NCBI RefSeq assembly: GCF_900699765.1
Contig: NZ_CAADHO010000005.1
Location: 1 to 64,000 of the forward strand
Length of the DNA stretch: 64,000 nucleotides
DNA from: Desulfoluna butyratoxydans
GTDB taxonomy: Bacteria > Desulfobacterota > Desulfobacteria > Desulfobacterales > Desulfolunaceae
Direction: 5' to 3'
The notes under the pieces are model-generated. The model was not told where the DNA came from and searched no databases. It saw only the letters and a list, made by a program, of their open reading frames with translations. Below, in pieces: positions 8,770-17,398 of the stretch. A program made the position numbers and the translations under genes. How positions within the stretch are numbered: position 1 is the first letter of the stretch; each line of letters begins with the position of its first letter.

Positions 8770-10017
8770 TTGAACTTGATCGCCTGGATTATACTGCTCG
8801 CCCTGCTGACCCAAACCCTGACCCATATGGTTGCCGATGCCCTGAACCTCCGCGGCGCCGAAGTCATCCCCCCTGAACTCGATGACCTCTACTCCCCAGA
8901 AGAAGGACAAAAAGCCAAAGCCTACCTCAAGGCGCGCACGCAGATGGGATGGTTCCAGAGCCTTCTCTCCCTGAGCCTTTTTCTTCTCTTCTGGTTTTTC
9001 CAGGGGTTCCCCTTTCTGGATCGCCTGGTCAGGGCGCTCAACGTCGGCCCGGTCCTCACCGGCCTGGCGGCCTTTGCCCTCCTCGGAGCCCTGAAGTCCC
9101 TTTTTGGTCTCCCCTTTGACCTCTACGGCACCTTTGTCATCGAAGAGCGCTTCGGATTCAACCGAACCACCCTCAAAACCTTTGTCCTGGACCGGATCAA
9201 GGGGCTGCTTGTTGGCCTTGCCATCGGTGCCCCCCTGCTTGCGGGGATCCTTGCCTTTTTTCAGCATGCGGGCGATACGGCCTGGCTGATCTGCTGGGCC
9301 GTGGTCACCCTGTTCATGCTGGGGGTCAACATCATCGTCCCCACCTGGATCATGCCCCTGTTCAACACCTTTACGCCCCTTGAAGAGGGGGACCTCAAAT
9401 CACGAATCGTGGCCTATGCTGACACCATCGGGTTCCCCCTGCAGAAGATCTTCGTCATGGACGGCTCCCGGCGATCCACCAAAGCCAACGCCTTTTTCTC
9501 CGGGTTCGGCAAGTTCCGGCGCATCGTCCTCTACGACACCCTGGTCAACAACCAGTCCGCCGACGAAGTCCTTGCGGTCCTGGCCCATGAGATGGGGCAT
9601 TTCAAGCTTCGGCACATCCGTAACGGCCTGCTCATCGCCATTGCCCACACCGGCGTGCTCTTTTATCTCCTCTCCCTGGCCCTGAGTTTTCGCCCCCTGC
9701 ATGACGCTTTTTTCATGCCCACCATCGAGGTGTACACCGGCCTGATCTTCTTTTCCCTTCTGTACACGCCGGTGGAATTTCTCCTGGGCTTTCCGCTCCA
9801 GGCATGGTCCCGTGCCAACGAATATCAGGCCGATGCCTACGCGGTGCGAACCTCCGGTCTTTCAGGCGCCCTTGTCTCCTCCCTCAAGGCCCTTCACAAG
9901 ACCAGCCTGTCCAACCTCAACCCCCATCCGCTTCACGTGGCCCTGAACCACTCCCACCCCCCATTGCTCCAGCGCATCCGGCAAATCCAACGGGAAGGCC
10001 AAAAGCCTCCTTCCTGA
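8770..10017 (+). CDS. M48 family CAAX-protease-like (Ste24 type) metalloprotease
   Basis: A 415-residue integral membrane zinc metalloprotease. It has an N-terminal transmembrane helix, several further hydrophobic segments (near residues 60-80, 95-115, 145-165, 175-200, 300-345) and the zinc motif HEMGH near residue 275. A downstream NEYQADAYAV segment supplies the third zinc ligand Glu. Closing TSLSNLNPHPLHVALNHSHPPLLQRI is typical of Ste24 homologues. The apparent start is TTG with no strong binding site; it is chosen because it retains the first membrane helix. Bacteria lack CAAX prenylation, so the likely role is membrane protein quality control, consistent with its position beside prc. 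Confidence 0.88.
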   Translation: MNLIAWIILLALLTQTLTHMVADALNLRGAEVIPPELDDLYSPEEGQKAKAYLKARTQMGWFQSLLSLSLFLLFWFFQGFPFLDRLVRALNVGPVLTGLAAFALLGALKSLFGLPFDLYGTFVIEERFGFNRTTLKTFVLDRIKGLLVGLAIGAPLLAGILAFFQHAGDTAWLICWAVVTLFMLGVNIIVPTWIMPLFNTFTPLEEGDLKSRIVAYADTIGFPLQKIFVMDGSRRSTKANAFFSGFGKFRRIVLYDTLVNNQSADEVLAVLAHEMGHFKLRHIRNGLLIAIAHTGVLFYLLSLALSFRPLHDAFFMPTIEVYTGLIFFSLLYTPVEFLLGFPLQAWSRANEYQADAYAVRTSGLSGALVSSLKALHKTSLSNLNPHPLHVALNHSHPPLLQRIRQIQREGQKPPS

Positions 10018-10559
10018 ACCTGTCCGAAAAGACAACCCCAGGTCGGCCACACGGCGCCGTGTCAACCGCCTTCGGATGACTCGGCCGCAAGCCATTATTA
10101 CGGCCTGGGGTGGTACTTTCCCAAAGATACATCTATAGGAAAATGATCAAGATTACTCAGCCTTGCGTCAAACCGTTTTTTCCTTATTTAGATATATTCT
10201 TTTTGACAAATTTCGACACAGAAGGTATATCAAGTTAAATTTATCCTGTCCTGTTTCGTGGATAGTATCGCATTGCTCAACAAGTAATAGTCAAAGCAAT
10301 ACGCCCCTATCTGCAACGATTTGTCTTCATCAGGGCGGATTTGGGATCACTCGATTACATGACTGCCATATACTTACTCTAATTTCTTCCATAAGGGTTT
10401 GATTTCGGGCCTGAAGCAATACCATTGCGCATACCGCGAGGTGGTGCTGCCGCTGCAAGACCGGATATTGCGACGACAAAGAGAATCTGCCGTCGCCATA
10501 TGCGTAAAACGCACCCGAAACGCATACCCCTTCACACTTCAGGGAGGTAACCTGCCGTT
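10018..10559. other. Intergenic region upstream of fchA
   Basis: About 540 bp with no supported gene. The first 110 bp are GC-rich with partial inverted repeats; the middle (10190-10260) is AT-rich and likely contains the promoter for the fchA-folD unit. I recognise no riboswitch fold. Confidence 0.4.
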
Positions 10560-11192
10560 ATGTCCATGGCCGAACTCTCATCCAAAGAATTTCTCTCACA
10601 ACTTGCGTCCAAAGCCCCCATTCCCGGAGGCGGCGGAGCTGCAGCCCTGGGCGGTGCCGTCGGCATGGCCCTCTCCAACATGGTGGGCAACCTGACCACA
10701 GGCAAGAAGAAGTATCAGGATGTGGAAGGTGAAGTCCTGGAACTCCTGAAAAAAGGCGACGTCGTCATTCGGGAGCTCCTGGCCCTCATCGACGCGGACG
10801 CCGAGGTGTTCAAACCCCTTGCCAAAGCCTACAGCCTGCCCAAAGCCACCCCGGAAGAGGCGGCAATCAAAGCCGAGACCATCGAGTCCTGCTGCAAAAC
10901 TGCGTGCAGCGTCCCCATGCAGATCATGCGAAAGGCCTGCGAAGGCATCGCCATTCACAAACGCATGGGTGAAATCGGCACGGTCATGGCCGTCTCCGAT
11001 GTGGGCTGCGGCGTGGCCTTTCTCAAAGCGGCCCTCATCTCCGCCCAGCTCAACGTCATCATCAACCTGAACTCCATTAAGGATGAAGACTACCTTGCGG
11101 CCACCCGCAATGAAATGGACATCCTCATGGAGCAGGGGACAGTGGATGCGGACGACACCCTTGAAATCGTGATGGAAAAGCTGACGAAATAA
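10560..11192 (+). CDS. fchA: Methenyltetrahydrofolate cyclohydrolase (cyclodeaminase/cyclohydrolase family)
   Basis: A 210-residue soluble protein of the formiminotransferase-cyclodeaminase C-domain family. It carries the characteristic glycine/alanine-rich substrate loop (APIPGGGGAAALGGAVG), the LIDADAEVFKPLAKAY segment and the VSDVGCGVAFLKAAL region. It starts at ATG 10560 behind AGGGAGG. In acetyl-CoA-pathway organisms this enzyme interconverts 10-formyl-THF and 5,10-methenyl-THF in the methyl branch. It sits about 220 bp upstream of folD on the same strand. Its presence fits the loss of cyclohydrolase residues in that FolD. The family also includes glutamate formimidoyltransferase-linked cyclodeaminases, but context favours the folate C1 role. 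Confidence 0.87.
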   Translation: MSMAELSSKEFLSQLASKAPIPGGGGAAALGGAVGMALSNMVGNLTTGKKKYQDVEGEVLELLKKGDVVIRELLALIDADAEVFKPLAKAYSLPKATPEEAAIKAETIESCCKTACSVPMQIMRKACEGIAIHKRMGEIGTVMAVSDVGCGVAFLKAALISAQLNVIINLNSIKDEDYLAATRNEMDILMEQGTVDADDTLEIVMEKLTK

Positions 11193-11414
11193 CGCAACGG
11201 GCCTTTGCAGAGCACGGCTATGCGAAAGCGCCCCGCCGTCTACAGCGGGGCCCGATGCAGACCATACAAAACGACTCCCTGCTCGGGCACCGCACCAGCC
11301 CGTAGGCCGTCACACAAGGGAGCCGCTGCGTCAGGCAAGGATTCTTCTCTTGTTTTACAGGAATCAATTTCACATGGGCTCCTTTATTTCTGGAGACCGG
11401 AAAGGACGACAGAC

Positions 11415-12338
11415 ATGGCAGAACGTTTAACAGGCAAACCCGTGGCCGATGCCATCAAGGCCTCCCTGACGGACAAAGTGACCGCTCTCAAAACCAAAGG
11501 AACCACACCGAAGCTCGGAATCATCCGCGTGGGTGCCCGCCCCGACGACCTGTTCTATGAAGGGGGCGCCAAAAAAACCTGCACGGCCGTGGGCATGGAG
11601 TACGAGGTGTTTGAGCACGATGAAGCCATCACCGAGGCCGACCTTGAAAAGGCCGTCTCCGATGTGGGTGCCCGCTCCGACATCCACGGCATCCTCATGT
11701 TCGCCCCCCTCCCCTCCCACCTGGACGAGAACAAAATCAAGAGCCTGATTCCCGTGGAAAAGGATGTGGACTGCCTGAGCCCCATCAGCGCCGATAAGCT
11801 CTTTGCAGGCAACGGCTCCGGCTTCCCCCCCTGCACCCCCACAGCCTGCATGGACATGCTGGCCCACTACAACGTGCCCCTTGAAGGCAAAAAATGCGTG
11901 GTCATCGGCCAGGGAGCCGTGGTGGGCAAACCCGTCTCCTACCTTCTCCTCAAAGCCGGTGCCGCCGTCACCACCTGCTACATCGACGAAACAGGCACCC
12001 TGTGCGTGGACGAGCTTGCCCTGAAAGAGGGCACCATGGGCCTTGCCAAACGCCTTGAAGGCGTCACCACCGCCGACATCTGCAAAGAGGCGGACATCAT
12101 CGTGGCCGCCGCCGGCGTCCCCCGCCTTGTCAAAGCCGACGCAGCAGCAGCCGGCCAGACCTTCATCGACGTCGGCATCAACGCCGACCCGGAAAACCCC
12201 GGCAAATACTGCGGCGATGTGGACTACGCCAACGTGGAGCCCATCGTGGCCCGCATCTCTCCGGTCCCCGCAGGGGTCGGTTCAGTAACCACATCGGTGC
12301 TCTGCAAGCACACGGTGGCAGCGTGTGAAAAAGCGTAA
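11415..12338 (+). CDS. folD: Methylenetetrahydrofolate dehydrogenase, FolD family, probably lacking cyclohydrolase activity
   Basis: A 307-residue FolD-family protein. The start at 11415 is preferred because the family N-terminus ([15 protein letters not shown]) begins there; the frame is open upstream. Present are the catalytic-domain Tyr (Y48), KDVD (116-119), [12 protein letters not shown] and a Rossmann loop ([14 protein letters not shown]). Two residues required for cyclohydrolase chemistry in E. coli FolD are changed: the Lys four residues after the Tyr (K54) is Ala52, and the Gln of VQLPLP (Q98) is Phe96. There is an unusually long insert after the nucleotide-binding strand ([19 protein letters not shown]). 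I infer a monofunctional dehydrogenase working with FchA upstream in the Wood-Ljungdahl methyl branch. Confidence 0.88.
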   Translation: MAERLTGKPVADAIKASLTDKVTALKTKGTTPKLGIIRVGARPDDLFYEGGAKKTCTAVGMEYEVFEHDEAITEADLEKAVSDVGARSDIHGILMFAPLPSHLDENKIKSLIPVEKDVDCLSPISADKLFAGNGSGFPPCTPTACMDMLAHYNVPLEGKKCVVIGQGAVVGKPVSYLLLKAGAAVTTCYIDETGTLCVDELALKEGTMGLAKRLEGVTTADICKEADIIVAAAGVPRLVKADAAAAGQTFIDVGINADPENPGKYCGDVDYANVEPIVARISPVPAGVGSVTTSVLCKHTVAACEKA

Positions 12339-12399
12339 GAAAAAGGTTATGGGGCAATAGGCATAGGTAATTTTGGTCACGGGCCTCTGACAGAAAACC

Positions 12400-12433
12400 A
12401 AAAGCCGCTGGAGAATCTCCAGCGGCTTTTTTT
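12400..12433 (+). terminator. Rho-independent terminator of fchA-folD
   Basis: AAAAGCCGCTGGAGA pairs with TCTCCAGCGGCTTTT in a nearly loop-less stem and is followed by a T-run. It lies 62 bp after the folD stop. Confidence 0.85.
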
Positions 12434-12467
12434 ATGCTTTCGAAGCACCCCGACCGGGCAACATCCC

Positions 12468-12995
12468 GTAGGGTGCGGCCCCCGCACCGATTTACGTAAC
12501 GCAGACCACCGGCTTTGGGTTAACCACCTGCCAATCGGCATGTCCTCATGAAATCGGCTAATTCCGGGGTATGAATCGCCTGCGGTGCGCACGGCGCACC
12601 CTACAACACCCCGCGGCACCAACAAAAAACACCGATCGACACCACGTAGGGTGCGGCTCCCGCACCGATTTACGTAACGCAGACCACCGGCTTTGGGTTA
12701 ACCACCTGCCAATCGGCATGTTCTCATAAAATCGGCTAATTCCGGGGTATGAATCGCCTGCGGTGCGCACGGCGCACCCTACAACACCCCGCGGCACCAA
12801 CAAAAAAAAACACCGATCGACACCACGTAGGGTGCGGCTCCCGCACCGATTTACGTAACGCAAACCACCGGCTTTGGGTCAACCACATGTCCTTATGAAA
12901 TCGGATAATTCCGGGTCTTGAATCGCCTGCGGTGCGCACGGCGCACCCTACAACACCCCGTGGAACCAACAAAAAAAACACCGAATTCACTATTC
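12468..12995. repeat. Three tandem ~180-bp repeats
   Basis: Units start at about 12468, 12646 and 12827 (spacings 178 and 181 bp). Each begins with GTAGGGTGCGG, contains ACGTAACGCA, a CACCGGCTTTGGGT segment and an AATTCCGGG segment, and ends with GGTGCGCACGGCGCACCC, CCCCG and an A-run. The GGGTGCGG and GGCGCACCC ends make each unit partly self-complementary. The third copy is shortened in the middle. No coding function is apparent. The same core recurs at 22.2-23.1 kb, 28.56 kb and 28.91 kb. Confidence 0.85.
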
Positions 12996-12999
12996 CCTA
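12985..12999. repeat. Short heptamer repeat at trmJ stop
   Basis: On the minus strand the trmJ stop reads TAG-GGAATAG-TGAATTC, two units of the 7-bp repeat family seen after other genes in this window. Confidence 0.45.
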
Positions 13000-13752
13000 T
13001 TTTTCTTCCACCATCTTCTTCCACTTCAACCGCTCGCTCTCCGTCCAATCAATCCGGCTCCAGAGGCCCTGAAGGATATTGACCTCACGTTCGGTGATGT
13101 CACTCTGGCCGAAGAGGCGGCGGTAGGTACGGAGGAGGTGATCGGGGCTTAAGGGATCCAGGTATTCAATATCAAGAAGGGTCTGCTGCATGTGGCGGAG
13201 CATGCGCTCCAGGGATTCGTTGGTGGCGGGGACCCGGGTATCGATGCCTTCGGGGGTGGGCCCGGCAAAGCGTTTACGGACCTCGTACAGGCAGACGGTG
13301 ACGGCCTGGGCAAGGTTCATGGAGGGATAGGCCTCGTCCGTGGGGAGGGTAATGAAATACTGGCACAGGTCCAGTTCTTCGGTCTTCAGGCCTTTGTCTT
13401 CCCGTCCGAAGACCAGGGCGGCTTTGACCTCGTCGCCTTTGGGGTGGAGCTTTTCCGCCAGCTCTTCCGGGGTGTAGAAAACATTACGGTACTTACCAAA
13501 ACGCCGGGTGGTGCCAAAGGCGTAGTGAACCCCTTCCAGAGCTTCGGCAAGGGTATCCACCACCACGGCTTCCTCAAGGATCCGCTTTGTCTTTACCGCC
13601 ATTCGCAGGGCATCCATGGACAAATGGTTGCACTGGGGGTTCACGAGCACCAGACGTGAAAAACCAAAATTCATCATGGCCCTGGACACCGACCCGATAT
13701 TCAAGGGCCCCTGGGGCTCCACCAGCACAATGGATATCTGCTCTGTCTTCAT
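12997..13752 (-). CDS. trmJ: tRNA/rRNA 2'-O-methyltransferase, TrmJ type
   Basis: A 251-residue SPOUT-family methyltransferase. It opens with ISIVLVEPQGPLNIGSVSRAM, the characteristic N-terminal motif 1 of TrmH/TrmJ proteins, and has the knot motifs LVFGREDKGL and ITLPTDEAYPSMNLAQAV. The C-terminal extension of about 80 residues (ERMLRHMQQTLLDIEYL) is typical of TrmJ, which methylates the ribose at position 32 of tRNA. The ATG at 13752 is preceded by CAGGAG. It is transcribed alone, convergent with folD and divergent from the radical SAM gene. Substrate assignment is by family resemblance. Confidence 0.85.
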   Translation of the reverse strand: MKTEQISIVLVEPQGPLNIGSVSRAMMNFGFSRLVLVNPQCNHLSMDALRMAVKTKRILEEAVVVDTLAEALEGVHYAFGTTRRFGKYRNVFYTPEELAEKLHPKGDEVKAALVFGREDKGLKTEELDLCQYFITLPTDEAYPSMNLAQAVTVCLYEVRKRFAGPTPEGIDTRVPATNESLERMLRHMQQTLLDIEYLDPLSPDHLLRTYRRLFGQSDITEREVNILQGLWSRIDWTESERLKWKKMVEEK

Positions 13753-13895
13753 ACAACTCCTGATTACGCGATCTTAGGATAAAAAACGCTCTTTATAGCA
13801 TCCCCGGATTCTGATAGAAACCCCACTGTCATACCAGACCGGCAAAAAAACGCATATGTTCTCTTTTTTTAACCTCAGGATCCCAAGGCTTTTTC

Positions 13896-15764
13896 ATGCC
13901 CCATACCCTTCTTGTCCAACTCCCCGTTCCCAGGCACCAGGTCGGCGCCAAAAGCGGCAACATCCCCTTGGGGGCCGCCTGCCTGAAACTTGCAGCCGAG
14001 GCCCATACCGACGCCCGCGTGGAAATCTTCCCCGAGCCCCTGGCCACCCATGGAGGGGATACCGTTATTCTGGAAGAGATCTGCCGGAAGCGCCCCGATA
14101 TCCTCGGGCTGACCCTCACCTGCTGGAACGTGGAGCGCTCCCTGCGCCTTGCGGAAGAGGTCAAAAAAAGGTGCGGGACGCGTATCGTGGCCGGAGGTCC
14201 TGAAGTAACGGCCGATAACGAACTCACCCGCCACCCGGCCATTGATTTCCGTGTGTACGGCGAAGGGGAGGAGATCTTTGTCAGGCTTTTGAATGAACCG
14301 GAATTCTGGGACCAGAAAGAGGCCTTCGGCTGCGCCCCGGAGTTTTTCATGGACGCCAAAAACCCGTACATGGAAAAGCTCCTCGACCCCGGCCCGGAAG
14401 AGATCATGCTCCTGGAGACCCAGCGAGGCTGCCCTTACGGGTGCAAGTTCTGCTACTACAACAAAGCCCGCAAAGGCCTCACCTTTCTCTCCGATGCCAA
14501 GGTGCTCGAAGGGATCGGCTGGGCCGTACAAAAAGGGGTCAAGGAGCTTTATCTCCTGGACCCGTCGCTCAACGCCCGCCCCGGACTCAAAGAGCTGCTC
14601 AAAGAGATCGCAAAGCTCAACCCGGACAAACGCCTCTCCCTGCGCAGCGAAATACGCGCCGAATGGATCGACGCCGAGGCCGCGGAGCTGTTTGCCGAAG
14701 CAGGGTTCACCGTGTTTGAAATCGGCCTTCAGTCCACCTGCCCCCAGGCCCAGAAACTCATGGGCCGTAAGACAGACCTCACACGGTTCATCGACGGGGT
14801 GAACCATCTCAAGGACCACGGAATCCTTTCCACGGTGGACCTCATCATCGGCCTCCCCGGCGATGACCTCGCCAGCTTCTCGCGCTCCCTGGGCTTTGTA
14901 AAGGAAAACGGCCTGGACGACGACATGCAGGTCTTCCCCCTTGCCCTGCTACCCGGCACCGCCTTCCGAAAGGAGAGCCAAACCCTGGGGCTCCGGTATC
15001 AGGACAAGCCCCCGTACACCATCATCGAAACCCCTGGTTTCAAGCCCGACGACATCACCCTGGCCCTGGACTGGGCCGAATCCCTGCTGGACATGGACCT
15101 GATCACGCCCCCCGAAGTGGACCTCTCCTGGAAATCCGGCAACCTGCCTGCCCACCGGCATATCACCCCGGACGGCAGGGAACTCATCGCCACCTTTGTG
15201 GTGACAAAGGAGACAACCACTGACGAGGCACGCCTTGCCTCTGCCCGGCTCTCCGCCCCATATCAGGTGGTCATCACCCCCGAGGTGACGGACGAGGCAG
15301 CGATTTTTGGCATCCTTGAAGCCTGTGTCGCCCACAACCCGCACACCCCGCTTGAAATCATCTGGGTCGAGCCTGAAAACCTTCCGGACGCGTTACAGAT
15401 CGTAACCGACCTCCCCCTTTCCCGGCCCCATTTTCTGGACAACGACCTGGCTCTGCTGGACCAGCGCCCCGGCAACCGTGCCATTCTCTGCACACTAGTC
15501 AGCGAAGAGCCGCGCCCACTTTCCGTCCCCATGGGACGCACCTTGAAACGATTTACACCAGACGCCCTCCCCAGTCAGGAAGCGCTGGAAAGCCTCAGCG
15601 ACGCCGATGGTGCCGTCATCGACGCACCGGACAGCCCGTCGCTCAAAGCCTGGCAGGAAGCCATGGCCCCCTTTGCGGATGAGATGTTTCCCGTGGCCTT
15701 TTCGGACCACACGGCCATGGCCAGGTGGCGTGCCTTAACCGGATCCGGGGATTGGGTGTTTTAG
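13896..15764 (+). CDS. B12-binding-domain-like radical SAM protein
   Basis: A 622-residue protein. Residues 1-135 resemble a cobalamin-binding Rossmann domain (LLVQLPVPRHQ, PDILGLTLTCWN, RIVAGGPEVT, YGEGEE). The radical SAM core starts near residue 170 with CPYGCKFC (C179, C183, C186), continues with LYLLDPSLNARP and FEIGLQSTCPQAQKLMGR, and includes LIIGLPGDDLASF. About 190 C-terminal residues form an extra domain without a recognised family. A DxHxxG cobalamin-ligand motif is not visible, so B12 may be bound base-off without a histidine or not at all. Substrate unknown. The stop lies inside the start of a tandem heptamer tract. Confidence 0.82.
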   Translation: MPHTLLVQLPVPRHQVGAKSGNIPLGAACLKLAAEAHTDARVEIFPEPLATHGGDTVILEEICRKRPDILGLTLTCWNVERSLRLAEEVKKRCGTRIVAGGPEVTADNELTRHPAIDFRVYGEGEEIFVRLLNEPEFWDQKEAFGCAPEFFMDAKNPYMEKLLDPGPEEIMLLETQRGCPYGCKFCYYNKARKGLTFLSDAKVLEGIGWAVQKGVKELYLLDPSLNARPGLKELLKEIAKLNPDKRLSLRSEIRAEWIDAEAAELFAEAGFTVFEIGLQSTCPQAQKLMGRKTDLTRFIDGVNHLKDHGILSTVDLIIGLPGDDLASFSRSLGFVKENGLDDDMQVFPLALLPGTAFRKESQTLGLRYQDKPPYTIIETPGFKPDDITLALDWAESLLDMDLITPPEVDLSWKSGNLPAHRHITPDGRELIATFVVTKETTTDEARLASARLSAPYQVVITPEVTDEAAIFGILEACVAHNPHTPLEIIWVEPENLPDALQIVTDLPLSRPHFLDNDLALLDQRPGNRAILCTLVSEEPRPLSVPMGRTLKRFTPDALPSQEALESLSDADGAVIDAPDSPSLKAWQEAMAPFADEMFPVAFSDHTAMARWRALTGSGDWVF

Positions 15765-15825
15765 TGAGTGGTGAGTGGTGAGTGGTGAGTGGTGAGTGGT
15801 GAGTGGTGAGTGGTGAGTGGTGAGG
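15764..15825. repeat. Tandem 7-bp repeat, near-perfect
   Basis: About 8.7 copies of GTGAGTG begin at the stop codon (TAG) of the radical SAM gene. The array is almost perfect, unlike the degenerate tract 200 bp further on. Confidence 0.92.
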
Positions 15826-15880
15826 CATGGGAAATGGCTGGCGCCCTGTCAACAACGAAGATTAATGACCGGCAACAAGC

Positions 15881-15923
15881 TTGAGGGCACGTGCGCATAT
15901 GTTCGTGCATCACGTGCCCTCAA
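15881..15923. terminator. Strong inverted repeat
   Basis: TTGAGGGCACGTG and CACGTGCCCTCAA form a perfect 13-bp stem around a 17-base loop, between two heptamer-repeat tracts and between the convergent radical SAM and htpX-like genes. There is no T-run. It could terminate either transcript or protect the 3' end. Confidence 0.5.
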
Positions 15924-16027
15924 AGCCAATGTTTAAGGGTGAGTAGTGAGTAGTGCCCATGACAGATGGCTTAGGCCCTGCCAAACAAAAACGCCCCAAA
16001 ATCTTCGACCCACAGACAACGCGCGCT

Positions 16028-16203
16028 CTCCCTATCCCCTATCCCCTATCCCCTATCCCCCATTCCCTATTCCCTATCCCCCATTCCCTATTCCCCATTC
16101 CCCATTCCCTATTCCCCATTCCCCATTCCCTATTCACCATTCCCTATTCACCATTCCCTATTCACCATTCACCATTCACCATTCACTTCCCCCTATTCAC
16201 CCC
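16028..16203. repeat. Degenerate tandem 7-bp repeat, ~24 copies
   Basis: Heptads of the type CCCTATC, CCATTCC, CTATTCC and CCATTCA run to the stop of the minus-strand htpX-like gene. In that gene's sense they read GTGAATA, GGGAATG and GTGAATG, immediately after its TGA. Subtypes change gradually along the tract, as in slipped-strand expansion. Confidence 0.9.
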
Positions 16204-17160
16204 TCACGGCTCACGATCCCTCAACACCACCACCTTTGCCCCGTGGCCCGGAAGGAGCATCTCCACAAGCTCCTGCTCCGTCACCGGGGTGTAGGTCCTC
16301 TGCCACCGAGGGTCCGATTCCAACCGCTTGAGCCGGCAGATCCGCTCCCGAACCGGTGGATGGGTGCGCAACAGCGTATGCCCGCGCTGCTCCCTGCGGC
16401 CGGCCACCCAGCGCATGAGCAACGGAGAGCGACCGCCTTCAAGTTTCCGCAACGCCTGGATCAGGGGCCTTGGTGACCCCAGCAGCTTGGCAGAGCCTGT
16501 GTCGGCTGCGAACTCCCGGGTCCGCAGCAGGTGCAGCTGAAGCAGCAGCGCCGCCACAGGGGCCGTCACCACAACGGCCAGAAGGAGAAGGGAGACCTCC
16601 CGTTCCCCTGCAAAGATGGCCGGAAGATTGATGAGCACCATCAGTTGCCCGATGATGGAGAGCACATTTACCATTTTCACCGTGATTTCGGAAAACCACA
16701 TGATGCGGCTGTCGTTATGGGCCACATGGCTCAGCTCATGGGCCACAACCCCTGCCAGTTCATCCCTGGTCAGGGCGTCAAGGATCCCCCTGGACAAGGC
16801 AATGGCGGAACTTTGCCGGTCTCCCGTCACAAAGGCAATGGACCGTGCACTGGGTAAAATCCAGATTTCCGGGGCATTGGTGAGCCGTGCATCCGTGGCC
16901 AGGTCCTTCACCAGGCGATGCAAACCCGGCATCTGGAACTCCGTCACCGGAACCCCTCTGTAAAATCGAAGCACCACGGCCGGAGAGATCCTCGGCGTCA
17001 GGTGGTAGGCCAGCAGCCCCCCCACCGCAGCCGGAATGGAAAAAAGAGGCCCCCCCAGAATATGGGCCAAAAAAAGCAGCAGAGACGCCAAGGCCCATGC
17101 TGCTGCAGTTGATTTTACAAAACTGATGTTGTTTTGCCGTTCTATCACACGCTCCATCAT
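16204..17160 (-). CDS. HtpX-like M48 zinc metalloprotease
   Basis: A 318-residue membrane protease. Two transmembrane helices lie near residues 20-55 and two more near 160-205. The zinc site is HELSH (141-145), and a downstream REFAADTGSA supplies the third ligand Glu. The extended C-terminal part (RTHPPVRERICRLKRL) is typical of HtpX-family members. The role is expected to be turnover of misfolded membrane proteins. Start is one of two consecutive ATGs (17160 or 17157) behind AGGTGG. This is the second M48 protease in the window and differs from the Ste24-type one at 8.8-10.0 kb. Its stop abuts a heptamer-repeat array. Confidence 0.85.
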   Translation of the reverse strand: MMERVIERQNNISFVKSTAAAWALASLLLFLAHILGGPLFSIPAAVGGLLAYHLTPRISPAVVLRFYRGVPVTEFQMPGLHRLVKDLATDARLTNAPEIWILPSARSIAFVTGDRQSSAIALSRGILDALTRDELAGVVAHELSHVAHNDSRIMWFSEITVKMVNVLSIIGQLMVLINLPAIFAGEREVSLLLLAVVVTAPVAALLLQLHLLRTREFAADTGSAKLLGSPRPLIQALRKLEGGRSPLLMRWVAGRREQRGHTLLRTHPPVRERICRLKRLESDPRWQRTYTPVTEQELVEMLLPGHGAKVVVLRDREP

Positions 17161-17398
17161 AGCCCACCTGCCCTGTCAAGCAGGGGCGGAAACGGCACCG
17201 CCACAAAACCCTTCTGTGACAGCCGCACCGCCACTGCCATTGCGTTACATGGGGAAACCCTGAAGATTTCCCATGTCATAAATTAGTCACAAATTATCGA
17301 GATGCAAGGAAAAGAGAGGGGAACGGACATAAAAAAGGCGGATAAAAACAGGCGGGAAAATCCGAAGGACCAAGCCCCTTTTGACAGGGGCGTTGGGA

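Noticed and set aside
12377..12990. Three similar small minus-strand frames in the 180-bp repeats
   Set aside because: They are repeat translations, not genes: they restart in each repeat unit and have no family match.
15881..15923. Hairpin considered as a CRISPR-like or attachment site
   Set aside because: Only one copy, no spacer-repeat periodicity and no cas or integrase gene nearby; better read as a 3'-end structure.
16028..16203. Heptamer tract considered as a CRISPR array
   Set aside because: Repeat unit is 7 bp with no unique spacers, so it is a simple tandem repeat.
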